NCBI RefSeq assembly: GCF_014269185.2
Contig: NZ_JABWRZ020000001.1
Location: 2,877,001 to 2,941,000, forward strand
Length of the DNA stretch: 64,000 bases
Direction: 5' to 3'
Source of the DNA: Pseudomonas oryzicola
Lineage (GTDB): Bacteria > Pseudomonadota > Gammaproteobacteria > Pseudomonadales > Pseudomonadaceae
Positions within the stretch are counted from its first letter, which is position 1. Every line of letters starts with the position of its first letter. The notes under the pieces are model-generated. The model saw only the letters and a program-made list of their open reading frames with translations. It was not told the DNA's origin and ran no database searches. Below are positions 54,347 through 63,343 of this stretch, in pieces. Position numbers and translations under genes: made by a program.

Positions 54347-55354
54347 ATGAAAGCCATCGTCTACGACACCCCAGGCCTTCCAATTCAAGATGCCCGGTCA
54401 CTGTTCGAGCACGAACTGCCCAAGCCCACACCCGGCGCCAGGGATCTGCTGATCGAAATCAAAGCCATCGCGGTAAACCCGGTCGACACCAAGGTCAGAG
54501 CCAGCCGTGGCGGCGACTGCCCTCAAGTGTTGGGTTGGGATGCAGTCGGTATCGTTCGCCAGGTCGGTGACCAGGTGTCGCTGTTCCAGCCTGGTGATGA
54601 AGTGTTCTACGCCGGCGCAATCGACCGCCCTGGGGCCTACAGTGAATTCCACCTGGTCGATGAACGCCTCGTCGGGCACAAGCCTCGCACCCTGGATAAC
54701 GCCAGCGCCGCTGCCCTGCCCCTGACTTCCATCACTGCCTGGGAGCTGCTGTTCGACCGTCTGGGTGTGCAGGAAAATGGCGGCGCCGGTCAGAGCCTGT
54801 TGATCATCGGCGCTGGCGGCGGTGTTGGTTCGATCCTGCTACAGCTCGCACGCAAGCTCACTCAGCTCCAGGTGATCGGCACCGCTTCGCGCCCTGAAAC
54901 CCTGGCATGGGTCACTGAATTCGGGGCGCATCACGTCATCGACCATTCGGCACCCATTGCCCCGCAGCTGGAGCAACTCAAGCTCCACCCGGTGGATTAC
55001 GTCATAAGCCTGACCCACACCGATACCTACCTTGCGCAGATCGTCGAAGTATTGCGCCCGCAGGGCAAGCTCGCACTGATCGATGACCCAGCGCAGCTCG
55101 ATATAGTGCCGTTCAAGCGCAAATCATTGTCAGTGCACTGGGAGCTCATGTTCACCCGATCCCTGTATCAGACCGAGGACATGGTCAAGCAGCACCAGCT
55201 GCTGGAAAAGGTGTCGTCACTGATCGACGACGGGGTTATCCGGACTACCGTCGGCGAGCATTTCGGCAGCATCAGTGCCAGCAACCTCAAACGGGCCCAC
55301 GCGCTGATTGAAAGCGGCAAGGCGAAAGGCAAGATTGTCCTGGAAGGCTTCTGA
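54347..55354 (+). CDS. Zinc-type alcohol dehydrogenase/quinone oxidoreductase (MDR family)
   Basis: The 335-aa protein has the MDR N-terminal domain (IKAIAVNPVDTKVRAS, VLGWDAVGIVRQVG) and a nucleotide-binding motif LLIIGAGGGVGSILLQLA. Catalytic zinc ligands are absent, so it is the quinone-reductase-like subgroup that uses NADPH. Convergent with a LysR regulator, which may control it. Confidence 0.88.
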   Translation: MKAIVYDTPGLPIQDARSLFEHELPKPTPGARDLLIEIKAIAVNPVDTKVRASRGGDCPQVLGWDAVGIVRQVGDQVSLFQPGDEVFYAGAIDRPGAYSEFHLVDERLVGHKPRTLDNASAAALPLTSITAWELLFDRLGVQENGGAGQSLLIIGAGGGVGSILLQLARKLTQLQVIGTASRPETLAWVTEFGAHHVIDHSAPIAPQLEQLKLHPVDYVISLTHTDTYLAQIVEVLRPQGKLALIDDPAQLDIVPFKRKSLSVHWELMFTRSLYQTEDMVKQHQLLEKVSSLIDDGVIRTTVGEHFGSISASNLKRAHALIESGKAKGKIVLEGF

Positions 55355-55515
55355 TCGTTCAGCCGCTCAAACCTTGCTGCGCTGTGAGCGGCAATGCGAA
55401 GTTCGCCCGGGCCCACACGCCCTGCAGCGTCAACGACGGGCAAGACAAACGCCGAGCCAGCGCCGAGGTAGTGAGATAGCCGCATGGAAAGACGGGGCCG
55501 CCAGCCCTGTCATCT

Positions 55516-56442
55516 TCATCCACCAACAGCCAGGATCTGCTCGAAACGCTCGGTCAAGAACGCTCTCAGCGCCTGAACAGCCGGCGTGAGCGATGTTCGG
55601 TGAGCGCACACCAGTTGCAAAGGTGCAGGTTGACCGCAATCACCCGCGAACAACTCGATCAGGCGCCCTGCGCGCAGGTCCGTCAGAACGTCCAGCCTGG
55701 ATTTGTAGATGATGCCGAAACCTGCAACGCCCCAGCGCCGAACGATATCGGCGTCGTCGCTAACGCGGTCGCCGGTCACCTGTACGGTACTGACTCCATC
55801 GTGCGTATCGAAGCTCCATCGCTCGTAGGTCTGTTCGCCCATCACATAGCGCAGGCAGTTGTGCCGGGCCAGATCTTGCAGAGTGGCTGGCGCGCCATGT
55901 CGAGCGATATAGTCGGGTGACGCGCAAACCGTTCTGCGATTTTTCGCGGCGAGCATCAGCGAGACAAGGCTGGAATCTGCAAGCTGCCCATATCTGATAC
56001 TCGCATCCAGTTGCTGGCCGACAAGATCAGCTACCTGATCGCTGACCCGCAGTTGCAGCAGCAACTTGGGATGCGACTGCTGGAACTCATCAAGCCAGGG
56101 CAGGAGCACATTTCTGCCGAGATCCGAAGGCATGGAAAGGCGTAGTACGCCGGCGATTTCATCACGGCCCTCGGTCAGGGCAACCTCACCGTTACCCAGT
56201 GCCTCCAGGGCTTGGCGAGCATGGGCCAGGTATCGCTCGCCATCGTCCGATAGCCGCAAGCGCCGCGTGGAGCGCACGAACAACCTGGCGCCCAGGCTGC
56301 CCTCCAGGCGCTGGACGGCCCCACTGGCCAGTGCCGGCGAGATATCCAGTAACCTGGCCGCTGCCGAGAAACTCCCTGCAGATGCTGTGGTGACGAAGAC
56401 CTGAAGATCATCAACCCGAACTATTTTCTTTACAGTGGACAA
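55516..56442 (-). CDS. LysR-family transcriptional regulator
   Basis: The 308-aa protein has an N-terminal winged HTH (residues about 8-67: FVTTASAGSFSAAARLLDIS, SGAVQRLEGSLGARLFVRST) and a periplasmic-binding-fold effector domain. Usual LysR length. Convergent with the oxidoreductase at 54347. Effector unknown. Confidence 0.9.
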   Translation of the reverse strand: MSTVKKIVRVDDLQVFVTTASAGSFSAAARLLDISPALASGAVQRLEGSLGARLFVRSTRRLRLSDDGERYLAHARQALEALGNGEVALTEGRDEIAGVLRLSMPSDLGRNVLLPWLDEFQQSHPKLLLQLRVSDQVADLVGQQLDASIRYGQLADSSLVSLMLAAKNRRTVCASPDYIARHGAPATLQDLARHNCLRYVMGEQTYERWSFDTHDGVSTVQVTGDRVSDDADIVRRWGVAGFGIIYKSRLDVLTDLRAGRLIELFAGDCGQPAPLQLVCAHRTSLTPAVQALRAFLTERFEQILAVGG

Positions 56443-56717
56443 TTCTTGACCTGGGCGCGAGGGCCCAAGGGTAGCGACATTGTCGATTCACGCCCAGCCT
56501 TCACGCGCAAGAATGGGAGCCGGGTCCCTGTGCTGTATCCAGCAGTGAGGCTGAGCAGTGGCAGCAGCGCAGTCATCGCGGGTTGAACTACGCTTTGCAA
56601 ACAACACCGCAGATCGAAGAAGCATTGCACACGGTCGTGACGGCCCAATGCTGGTGGTAAGGGAATGGCCATTCTTCGGAATCCGATACCTTCATCACCA
56701 TCAGCCGGGTACGCTCC
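56443..56717. other. Intergenic region between divergent genes
   Basis: No gene is visible. It must contain the LysR and PLD-gene promoters. Confidence 0.35.
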
Positions 56718-58286
56718 GTGATAACCAACCAGCCCCTGCTTGCCCTACTGTTACTCATACTGCTGTCTGGGGGCTGTACGACAGCCAGAATCGCTCAAGA
56801 ACCGAGTCAGGCCTTGCCGGCGAACGATTCGGCGTTCGGTCGTTCGGTCCAGGCCCAGGCTGCTCCCCATCAAGGTCAATCGGGGTTTCGCTTGTTCCCT
56901 GATAGTGCCGAGGCTTTCGCCGCCCGCGCCGAGCTGATTCGCAACGCACAAAGCAGCATCGACTTGCAGTACTACATCGTCCACGACGGTTTCAGTACAC
57001 GGATACTGATGCGCGAGTTGCTCGCCGCCGCCAATCGCGGCGTCCGCGTGAGGATTTTGCTCGATGACACCACTAGCGACGACCTTGAGCGCATGATCGC
57101 AACAATGGCGGCGCATCCGCATATGCAGATTCGCGTGTTCAATCCGCTGCACTTGGGCCGCAGTACCGTGGTGACACGTACACTGGGCCGGCTGTTCAAC
57201 CTGTCGCAGCAGCACCGGCGTATGCACAACAAGCTGTGGCTGGTGGACAACAGCGTGGCCATCGTCGGAGGACGCAATCTAGGCGACGAATACTTCGATG
57301 CCGAGCCCAACAGGAACTTCACTGACATCGACATGCTCAGTGTCGGCCCAGTTGCAGAACAGTTGGGACAGTGCTTTGACCAGTACTGGAACAGTGTCCT
57401 GAGCAAGCCCATCGAGCAGTTTACTTCGATCAAACCGACGGCCAGAGAGCTGAGCAAACTTCGGGCCCGGCTTGACGAATCTCTCGAGGAAACGCGCAAA
57501 CAGAACCCTGCGCTTTATAGCAAGCTGATGAGCTATACCACACAGCCACGCCTGAACAACTGGCGAGGGGAGTTGATTTGGGCTTGGAATAAAGCGATGT
57601 GGGATGCACCGAGCAAAGTCCTGTCAAGTGGCGAACCAGCCCCGTACCTGCTATTGGCCACCCAATTGGAGCCCGAGCTCAACGGGGTCGGCAGGGAACT
57701 GATCCTGGTCTCGGCCTACATGGTGCCCGGCCAACCGGGAGTGTTGTACTTGACCCGCCGTGCCGACGCTGGGGTGTCGATCAGTTTGCTGACCAACTCA
57801 CTGGAAGCCAACGACGTGCCCGCCACGCAGGGTGCCTACGCCCCTTACCGCAAAACCTTGCTGGAGCATGGTGTACAGTTGTTCGAATTACGCCGCCAAT
57901 CGGGTGACACTGGCCACGGAAGGCCGCGCCTTTCGCACAAGGGTTCCGCCAATAGTTCCGACTCCAGCCTGCATACCAAGGCGATGATTTTCGACCAGCA
58001 GAAAGCGTTTATCGGTTCGTTCAACTTCGATTCACGCTCGTTGCTGTGGAACACCGAGGTGGGGGTTCTGGTCGATGATCCAGCGCTCGCCGGGCAGGTG
58101 CGCAGATTGGCCCTCGAAGGCATGACACCTGCTCTCAGTTATCACGTCCGGCTGGAAAATAACCATCTGGTCTGGGTCACCGAAGACAATGGCATACAAC
58201 ATACGTTGTACAAGGAGCCGGGGGGATGGTGGCGACGTTTCAACTCATGGCTCAGCAGCACGATTGGGTTGGAAAAAATGTTATGA
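56718..58286 (+). CDS. Phospholipase D-like lipoprotein (cardiolipin synthase ClsC-type)
   Basis: The 522-aa protein starts at a GTG and has a lipoprotein signal (LLALLLLILLSGG-C). Two HKD catalytic motifs are present: MHNKLWLVDNSVAIVGGRN and LHTKAMIFDQQKAFIGSFNF. Both halves of the PLD fold are intact. Family members such as ClsC transfer phosphatidyl groups to make cardiolipin. The start codon has no strong Shine-Dalgarno, so the N-terminus is uncertain. Confidence 0.88.
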   Translation: MITNQPLLALLLLILLSGGCTTARIAQEPSQALPANDSAFGRSVQAQAAPHQGQSGFRLFPDSAEAFAARAELIRNAQSSIDLQYYIVHDGFSTRILMRELLAAANRGVRVRILLDDTTSDDLERMIATMAAHPHMQIRVFNPLHLGRSTVVTRTLGRLFNLSQQHRRMHNKLWLVDNSVAIVGGRNLGDEYFDAEPNRNFTDIDMLSVGPVAEQLGQCFDQYWNSVLSKPIEQFTSIKPTARELSKLRARLDESLEETRKQNPALYSKLMSYTTQPRLNNWRGELIWAWNKAMWDAPSKVLSSGEPAPYLLLATQLEPELNGVGRELILVSAYMVPGQPGVLYLTRRADAGVSISLLTNSLEANDVPATQGAYAPYRKTLLEHGVQLFELRRQSGDTGHGRPRLSHKGSANSSDSSLHTKAMIFDQQKAFIGSFNFDSRSLLWNTEVGVLVDDPALAGQVRRLALEGMTPALSYHVRLENNHLVWVTEDNGIQHTLYKEPGGWWRRFNSWLSSTIGLEKML

Positions 58287-58419
58287 GGTGCTTGTACCCC
58301 AACTCGCTGTTGGCTCACCTACCGAGTGTTTGCGCCAGTATCTGCCAAGGAGGCGTCGCAAGGACGGCAAGCCTGCGAAACTCGACCAGCTCCAGCGCTA
58401 CACCCTTGCGCCCTGCAGT

Positions 58420-58980
58420 TTAGTTAAAAACAATCGACCGAAGCGTTTTCTCTCCGAGCGCCTGGAACTCACTGAGTTTTTCGACTGTCATGTTAAAGGT
58501 CGCAATGACCAGATTTTCATTGGTCATCAGGTATAACTGCATGTTCAGAATATTGGCATCCAAACCCTTTGTTGTGAACTGTATTATCCATCCCTTATGG
58601 CCGTCGACGGTAACCGGTGAGGCTTGAGGTTCCAGATTGCTCATCATCTCCATTAGCCCATCCTTTACTTCATCGATTTGAACCAGCTCAGGCTTTTTAA
58701 GCTTTGATATGCCAAACGACACAGTGCCATTTTCGTTGCCGTAAATGACCTGCGGCCTTCGTTCTGATGGGTATTTTATCTTGGCCATATCTTCAGGCAT
58801 AACATTCAACTGCTCCGGAAGTTGAACGGTCAATTGCAGTGAACGAATAGACTCTGTTTTCATGACCGCGCTCGATGCCAAGACATCGCTCGAGATAACC
58901 CATGCAAACATCACCATCAAAAATTTCTTGCAATTTTTAAAATTGACACCTGTCGAAGAAAGGGTCAAACATTCAAACAT
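58420..58980 (-). CDS. Exported protein of unknown function
   Basis: The 186-aa product has a signal-like hydrophobic segment (CKKFLMVMFAWVISSDVLAS). The mature part (LQLTVQLPEQLNVMPEDMAK, GHKGWIIQFTTKGLDANILN) looks like a PsbP/DUF1795-type fold. An internal Met may be the start. Lower GC than neighbours. No partner gene. Confidence 0.7.
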   Translation of the reverse strand: MFECLTLSSTGVNFKNCKKFLMVMFAWVISSDVLASSAVMKTESIRSLQLTVQLPEQLNVMPEDMAKIKYPSERRPQVIYGNENGTVSFGISKLKKPELVQIDEVKDGLMEMMSNLEPQASPVTVDGHKGWIIQFTTKGLDANILNMQLYLMTNENLVIATFNMTVEKLSEFQALGEKTLRSIVFN

Positions 58981-59087
58981 GGGTCACTCCTGTGAGTTTC
59001 AAAACTGACTGAACGGAGCGCTATTACAGCACAGATTGAGCGGCCTGCACTGACTTCTTCGCGCCGATCGATAAGCGCCTTCCAACT

Positions 59088-59579
59088 TCAGGCATCGACG
59101 GCGTGCTGCAACCCTCCTCCCAGTGGCAACTCATAAGATTTCTTCACCGTACGCACTACCAAGGTAGAGGTATACGTACGAATCGGAATATTCCGGTACG
59201 TATCGAGAAACCGGTAGATATAGTCGGTGTACTCGGTAGCATCTCGAAACTTGGCCACCATGACGAAGTCGAACTCGCCGGTCATCAGGTAACAGTCCTG
59301 AATCTCCGGGTGGCTGGCCAGGATGTGCTGCATCTTGCGGTCGATGTCGTTGCTGTCGCGGTCCAGCTTGACCAGAAAAAGGGCGGTCACCTGAATGCCC
59401 AGCTTGCGCTCGTCCAGTATCGCGACCTTGGCCTTGATGATGCCCTCGCTCTCCAGGCGCCTGATCCGCCGATAGCAACTGGTAGAGGACAGCCCGACGC
59501 TGTCACTGAGCAGTTCCAGATTCTGGCAGCAATCCTTTTGCAGCTTTCCCAGAATCTTCAGATCCATGGCGTCTGTCAT
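59088..59579 (-). CDS. Lrp/AsnC-family transcriptional regulator
   Basis: The 163-aa protein starts MTDAMDLKILGKLQKDCCQN (ATG 59577-59579). It has an N-terminal HTH (LELLSDSVGLSSTSCYRRIR RLESEG) and a C-terminal RAM domain (IQDCYLMTGEFDFVMVAKF). Divergent from the tyrosinase gene with a 147-bp shared promoter region, so control of the tyrosinase operon is likely. The effector may be an amino acid; tyrosine would be logical but is unproven. Confidence 0.88.
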   Translation of the reverse strand: MTDAMDLKILGKLQKDCCQNLELLSDSVGLSSTSCYRRIRRLESEGIIKAKVAILDERKLGIQVTALFLVKLDRDSNDIDRKMQHILASHPEIQDCYLMTGEFDFVMVAKFRDATEYTDYIYRFLDTYRNIPIRTYTSTLVVRTVKKSYELPLGGGLQHAVDA

Positions 59580-59726
59580 TTTTCCCGTGTCTTCCTTGAA
59601 AAAATGCAATGAATCCGCCGCACGGACGCGCCAAGTTGCACGATTCCCTGCGCGCTGGCCCTCTAACATCAACTCAGCTTAGCAGCCCGGCCAGACCTGG
59701 CCTCCAGGGCGCATGAGAGGGACCTT

Positions 59727-61553
59727 ATGATCATTGCCAAACCGACGTGGACGGCGGACATCCTCGGCCTTTTTACCGCCCCCTACTGGATCCCTGCTGC
59801 GCAGCGTGCGGCCGTGGCTGCCTCCTGGGCCGGGTGCATGAACGGCTATTTCGTGTATCTGGATGACCCGGCGTCGGTGAAGGCCTGGTCAGAAACCATC
59901 TACCAGCACCTGGCCTCGCGCAACATGCCGCTGACCCTCGACCAGCAACAGTTCTGGCCCATTGATGCACTGGAAACCTTCAGGCTGTGGGTCAACCAGG
60001 GTTGGCGACTCGACGCCAGTTCGCCCTTCGATGTGGCCGAGCGCATCCCGCCACCTGACCTGCCCCACCCGCTCAAGCGGGTACGGCAGGACATTCGCGC
60101 GCTGAGCCTGGAGGAACTCAACCTGTACCGCGCCCGCCTGGACGACGTGATGCAGGTGGGCGACCCCGACAGAGGTTCGCCATGGCAACGCTACGCCTAC
60201 ATCCATACCAACTGGTGCCTGCATTACCAGGAGGCGTTCGCCCTCTGGCACCGGGCGTACCTGTTGTACCTCGAACAACTGCTCGACTGCGCCATCCCGT
60301 ACTGGGACTGGATGGCCGAAGATGCCAGCGTCGATGGCAGCCCGCAGGCCGGCCTGCCCCAGGCGTTTCTCGATGCAACCTATGTGCACCCGCACAGCGG
60401 CGAAACCCGACTCAACCCCCTGCGCTTTGCCGCCGCCAAGGACGGGCGCTCCAAGGTATGCGCCAGCAGCGCAGCCAATGACGTGGACTGCCGGTATGTG
60501 CAGCGCAACCCACTGTTCTACACCCGCGGAGAAGAATCGCGCCTGGATCGCACCCGCTTGTACGGCATGAGTCGGATTTTCCAGCAGCAGGTGGTGGATG
60601 CCCTGAGATTCACCACCTTCAGCCAGCCACAGGGTGTGCCCGGTTATCCCTGGGCCAACATCCCGGTGTTCGACCCGCCCCAGGAGGACAGCCTTTACCC
60701 CAACCGTGCCCTCAACTTCGACGGCCTGTACGAGCAACCCCACGACAATTATCACGGCTGGATCGGCGGCGACATGGCCGACAACGCCTACACCGCCTTC
60801 GACCCAGTGTTCTGCTCCTATCACGCCAACATCGACCGCATGCTCGAAGTCTGGATCAGGGCCAACCCAGGGGCGCAATTCACCACGCAGTGCCTACTCC
60901 AGCCATTCTCTGGCCGCGACGCCACGCAGGTCACCTTTACCAGCGCCGACGCCTGGCGCTACACCACCCTCGGCGACATGGCCCAGGACAGCCGCCATAT
61001 CGGCTACGACTACGGTGTACCGGTGGCGCCCCAATTTGGCACGCGCAAGGCGGCTACCCATGCCTGTTGCAAACACGGCGCAGTGGCCGGCACCTCCGAA
61101 AACAACGCCGCGGAGCCCGGACCGTGGGTGGTGTTCGATCACGTGCGCTGCACTCACGACACCTATCTGATCGACGTGTTTCTCGACCAGCCCGACGCCA
61201 CCATGCAGCACGTCAGCGCCGACAACCCTCACTACGTGGGACGCTTCAGCCGCATCGGCATGGGCCTGGTGGACGACAAGGGCCGCTGCATCACCCATGG
61301 CGTGTCGCGCGCACTGAATGCGGCCCGCAACGCCACTGCGCTGGGCCTTGGCCCCGGCGATGCGGTACAGCTGTCGCTGGTGGTGACCCACCCCGACAGT
61401 GGCCACGTGCTGACACCTGACGAATACGCCCACCTGCCCGGTTTCATCGCCCAACTGGTGTGGAGCGACCCACGCCAAACCCTCGCCGGCCCGCCTCCGG
61501 TCGCCGGTTGCTGCTCCGTTTCCACCTCACGCACACCTGGAGAACCGACATGA
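59727..61553 (+). CDS. Tyrosinase-family type-3 copper oxidase
   Basis: The 608-aa protein has both copper sites: CuA His160, His166 and His175 (HTNWCLHYQEAFALWHRAYL) and CuB His339, His343 and His366 (QPHDNYHGWIGG, FCSYHANIDRMLEVW). Cys164 may provide the thioether link. No signal peptide is present. A C-terminal extension of about 200 residues may act as a shielding domain. It would hydroxylate phenols and oxidise catechols. Its stop overlaps the next start (ATGA), so it is translationally coupled. Confidence 0.9.
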   Translation: MIIAKPTWTADILGLFTAPYWIPAAQRAAVAASWAGCMNGYFVYLDDPASVKAWSETIYQHLASRNMPLTLDQQQFWPIDALETFRLWVNQGWRLDASSPFDVAERIPPPDLPHPLKRVRQDIRALSLEELNLYRARLDDVMQVGDPDRGSPWQRYAYIHTNWCLHYQEAFALWHRAYLLYLEQLLDCAIPYWDWMAEDASVDGSPQAGLPQAFLDATYVHPHSGETRLNPLRFAAAKDGRSKVCASSAANDVDCRYVQRNPLFYTRGEESRLDRTRLYGMSRIFQQQVVDALRFTTFSQPQGVPGYPWANIPVFDPPQEDSLYPNRALNFDGLYEQPHDNYHGWIGGDMADNAYTAFDPVFCSYHANIDRMLEVWIRANPGAQFTTQCLLQPFSGRDATQVTFTSADAWRYTTLGDMAQDSRHIGYDYGVPVAPQFGTRKAATHACCKHGAVAGTSENNAAEPGPWVVFDHVRCTHDTYLIDVFLDQPDATMQHVSADNPHYVGRFSRIGMGLVDDKGRCITHGVSRALNAARNATALGLGPGDAVQLSLVVTHPDSGHVLTPDEYAHLPGFIAQLVWSDPRQTLAGPPPVAGCCSVSTSRTPGEPT

Positions 61554-63286
61554 GCACGCCCTTCAACCAGTTCACCTCTCCCGCCGAACAAGCGCCCAAG
61601 GACTACAACAAGCTGGGCCTGGAGGACCAGCTCCCACAGTTCGAAAGCGACTGGAACAACTACCTCACCGGCTGGACCGAATCGTCCATCATCGGCAACC
61701 CGTGGTCGAGCCTGTACGACGCCCCTCGCTCGGGCTACTACAACCCTTTGGTGGAAGGTTTCGGTGCCGTGGTTGTTCCGGCGATCACCTGGGCGCCCTT
61801 CCCCAACCGGCTCTGGACATTCTTCTATAACAACGGTGCGGCGGTCGTACCCCAGCTGGGCGACAAAGCCATGACTCTGCAACAGGTGATGGCGCTGGCC
61901 GATCATGGCCAGATCACCCTCGACAACACCCTTTACACGCTCTACGACCCAGACAACAAGGGCACCTTGCTGCAACTGCCGGCCAAGCGCTGCCCCAGCA
62001 TCGACTGGAACGGCAAGTACACCGCGTTCTCGCCCTCCGGCCCACGGGGCTGGCTTGACGAATACTGCGAATGGTCGATCGTGCGCGATGCCAAAGGCAA
62101 CATGCGCAAGATCACCTTTACCTGCGAAAACCCCGCGTACTACCTGGCCATGTGGCGCATCGACCCGAACGCAGTTCTGGGCCTGTACCGCGAATACATC
62201 GACCCCAACGTGCAGCTCGAAGACCTGTACCTGCGCTACACCGCAGACTGCCCGACCGGCAAGGCCGGCGACCCGGTCATCGACCCCACCACTGGCCTGC
62301 CGGCCTATGACACGGTCAACAAATGGAACGCCGGAACGGCCTGTGTGCCCGGCCAGTATGGCGGGGCGATGCACCTGACCTCCGGCCCCAACACCCTCAG
62401 CGCCGAGGTATACCTGGCCGCCGCCGCCACCATCCTGCGCCCGATCACCAGCAGCCAGAACGCCCAGTCGCTGATCTGCTGCGCGCAGTATGGGCAGAAC
62501 TATCGCAACTCCGACCCGCACATCGGCTTCATCGCCAATTCCAAGGCAGTGAACAACCGGTTGTCACTGACCAACCCCATTGGCCTGTACCTTCAGCAAC
62601 CCACAAATTTCAGTGCCTGGAAAGGCCCGCAAGGGCAGGACGTGAGCCAGTATTGGCGGGTCACGCGCGGCACTGCCAAGTCGGCTGCCAATGGTTCCGA
62701 CCAGATCCTCCAGGCGGTGTTCGAAGTGCCGGAAAGCGCAGGCTTCTCGATCAACGAAATCACCATCAACAAGCAACCGATCGACTATGTGTGGGTCATC
62801 GCCGAACAGCTGCTGGTGGGCCTGAGCGTCACCGCCAAACCACTCACCGCCCCCCCGCAAACCTTCTTCTGCGTGCAGGACCGGGTCACCGGTCAGCAGC
62901 CCTGGCCGGTGCAACTGCTGCCGCTGGACCTGTTCTACGGCCAATCCCCCACCGACCTGCCGGCCTGGCTTGCACCGGGCAGCAGCAATCAGTTCGTGCT
63001 GGTGGTACAAGGCGCCGACCCGAACACCACGGCACAGACCGCCAGGGTGCAATTCTCCAACCCCGGCATTACCGCGCAGGTCACCCGGTTCCTGCCTGAC
63101 GCTTCGGCCATTCCCGGGCAAACCAACGCGGGCGGCACCCAGGCCTATATCCTGACCATCACGGTCAGCCCCAGCGCAGCCCCCGGCCTGGTGACGGTCC
63201 GTGCGCTCAATCCGGGCGAGGACGTGAACGTGAGTGCGGCAGACCACCCTTGGGAGTCCGGCCTGGCGCTGGTGCCTGGTGCCTGA
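61550..63286 (+). CDS. Unknown 578-aa protein coupled to the tyrosinase
   Basis: It starts MSTPFNQFTSPAEQAPKDYN with a 4-bp overlap on the tyrosinase. No signal peptide and no recognised domain. The middle is Cys-containing (RYTADCPTGKAGDPVIDPTT, QSLICCAQYGQNYRNSDPHI) and the C-terminal 200 residues look like beta-sandwich repeats (PQTFFCVQDRVTGQQPWPVQ). It could be a copper-delivery or caddie partner, or a substrate-binding partner of the tyrosinase; this is inference from coupling only. Confidence 0.75.
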   Translation: MSTPFNQFTSPAEQAPKDYNKLGLEDQLPQFESDWNNYLTGWTESSIIGNPWSSLYDAPRSGYYNPLVEGFGAVVVPAITWAPFPNRLWTFFYNNGAAVVPQLGDKAMTLQQVMALADHGQITLDNTLYTLYDPDNKGTLLQLPAKRCPSIDWNGKYTAFSPSGPRGWLDEYCEWSIVRDAKGNMRKITFTCENPAYYLAMWRIDPNAVLGLYREYIDPNVQLEDLYLRYTADCPTGKAGDPVIDPTTGLPAYDTVNKWNAGTACVPGQYGGAMHLTSGPNTLSAEVYLAAAATILRPITSSQNAQSLICCAQYGQNYRNSDPHIGFIANSKAVNNRLSLTNPIGLYLQQPTNFSAWKGPQGQDVSQYWRVTRGTAKSAANGSDQILQAVFEVPESAGFSINEITINKQPIDYVWVIAEQLLVGLSVTAKPLTAPPQTFFCVQDRVTGQQPWPVQLLPLDLFYGQSPTDLPAWLAPGSSNQFVLVVQGADPNTTAQTARVQFSNPGITAQVTRFLPDASAIPGQTNAGGTQAYILTITVSPSAAPGLVTVRALNPGEDVNVSAADHPWESGLALVPGA

Positions 63287-63302
63287 ACCACGCCCCCTAT
63301 CG

Positions 63303-63320
63303 CCGCACCTTCGGGTGCGG
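63303..63320 (+). terminator. Hairpin with TTCG loop between operon genes
   Basis: CCGCACC-TTCG-GGTGCGG is a perfect stem with an ultrastable tetraloop, 17 bp past the 578-aa gene. A following T-run is weak, so it may attenuate rather than end transcription. Confidence 0.6.
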
Positions 63321-63343
63321 CTTCACTGTTTGCAAGGAGCGCA

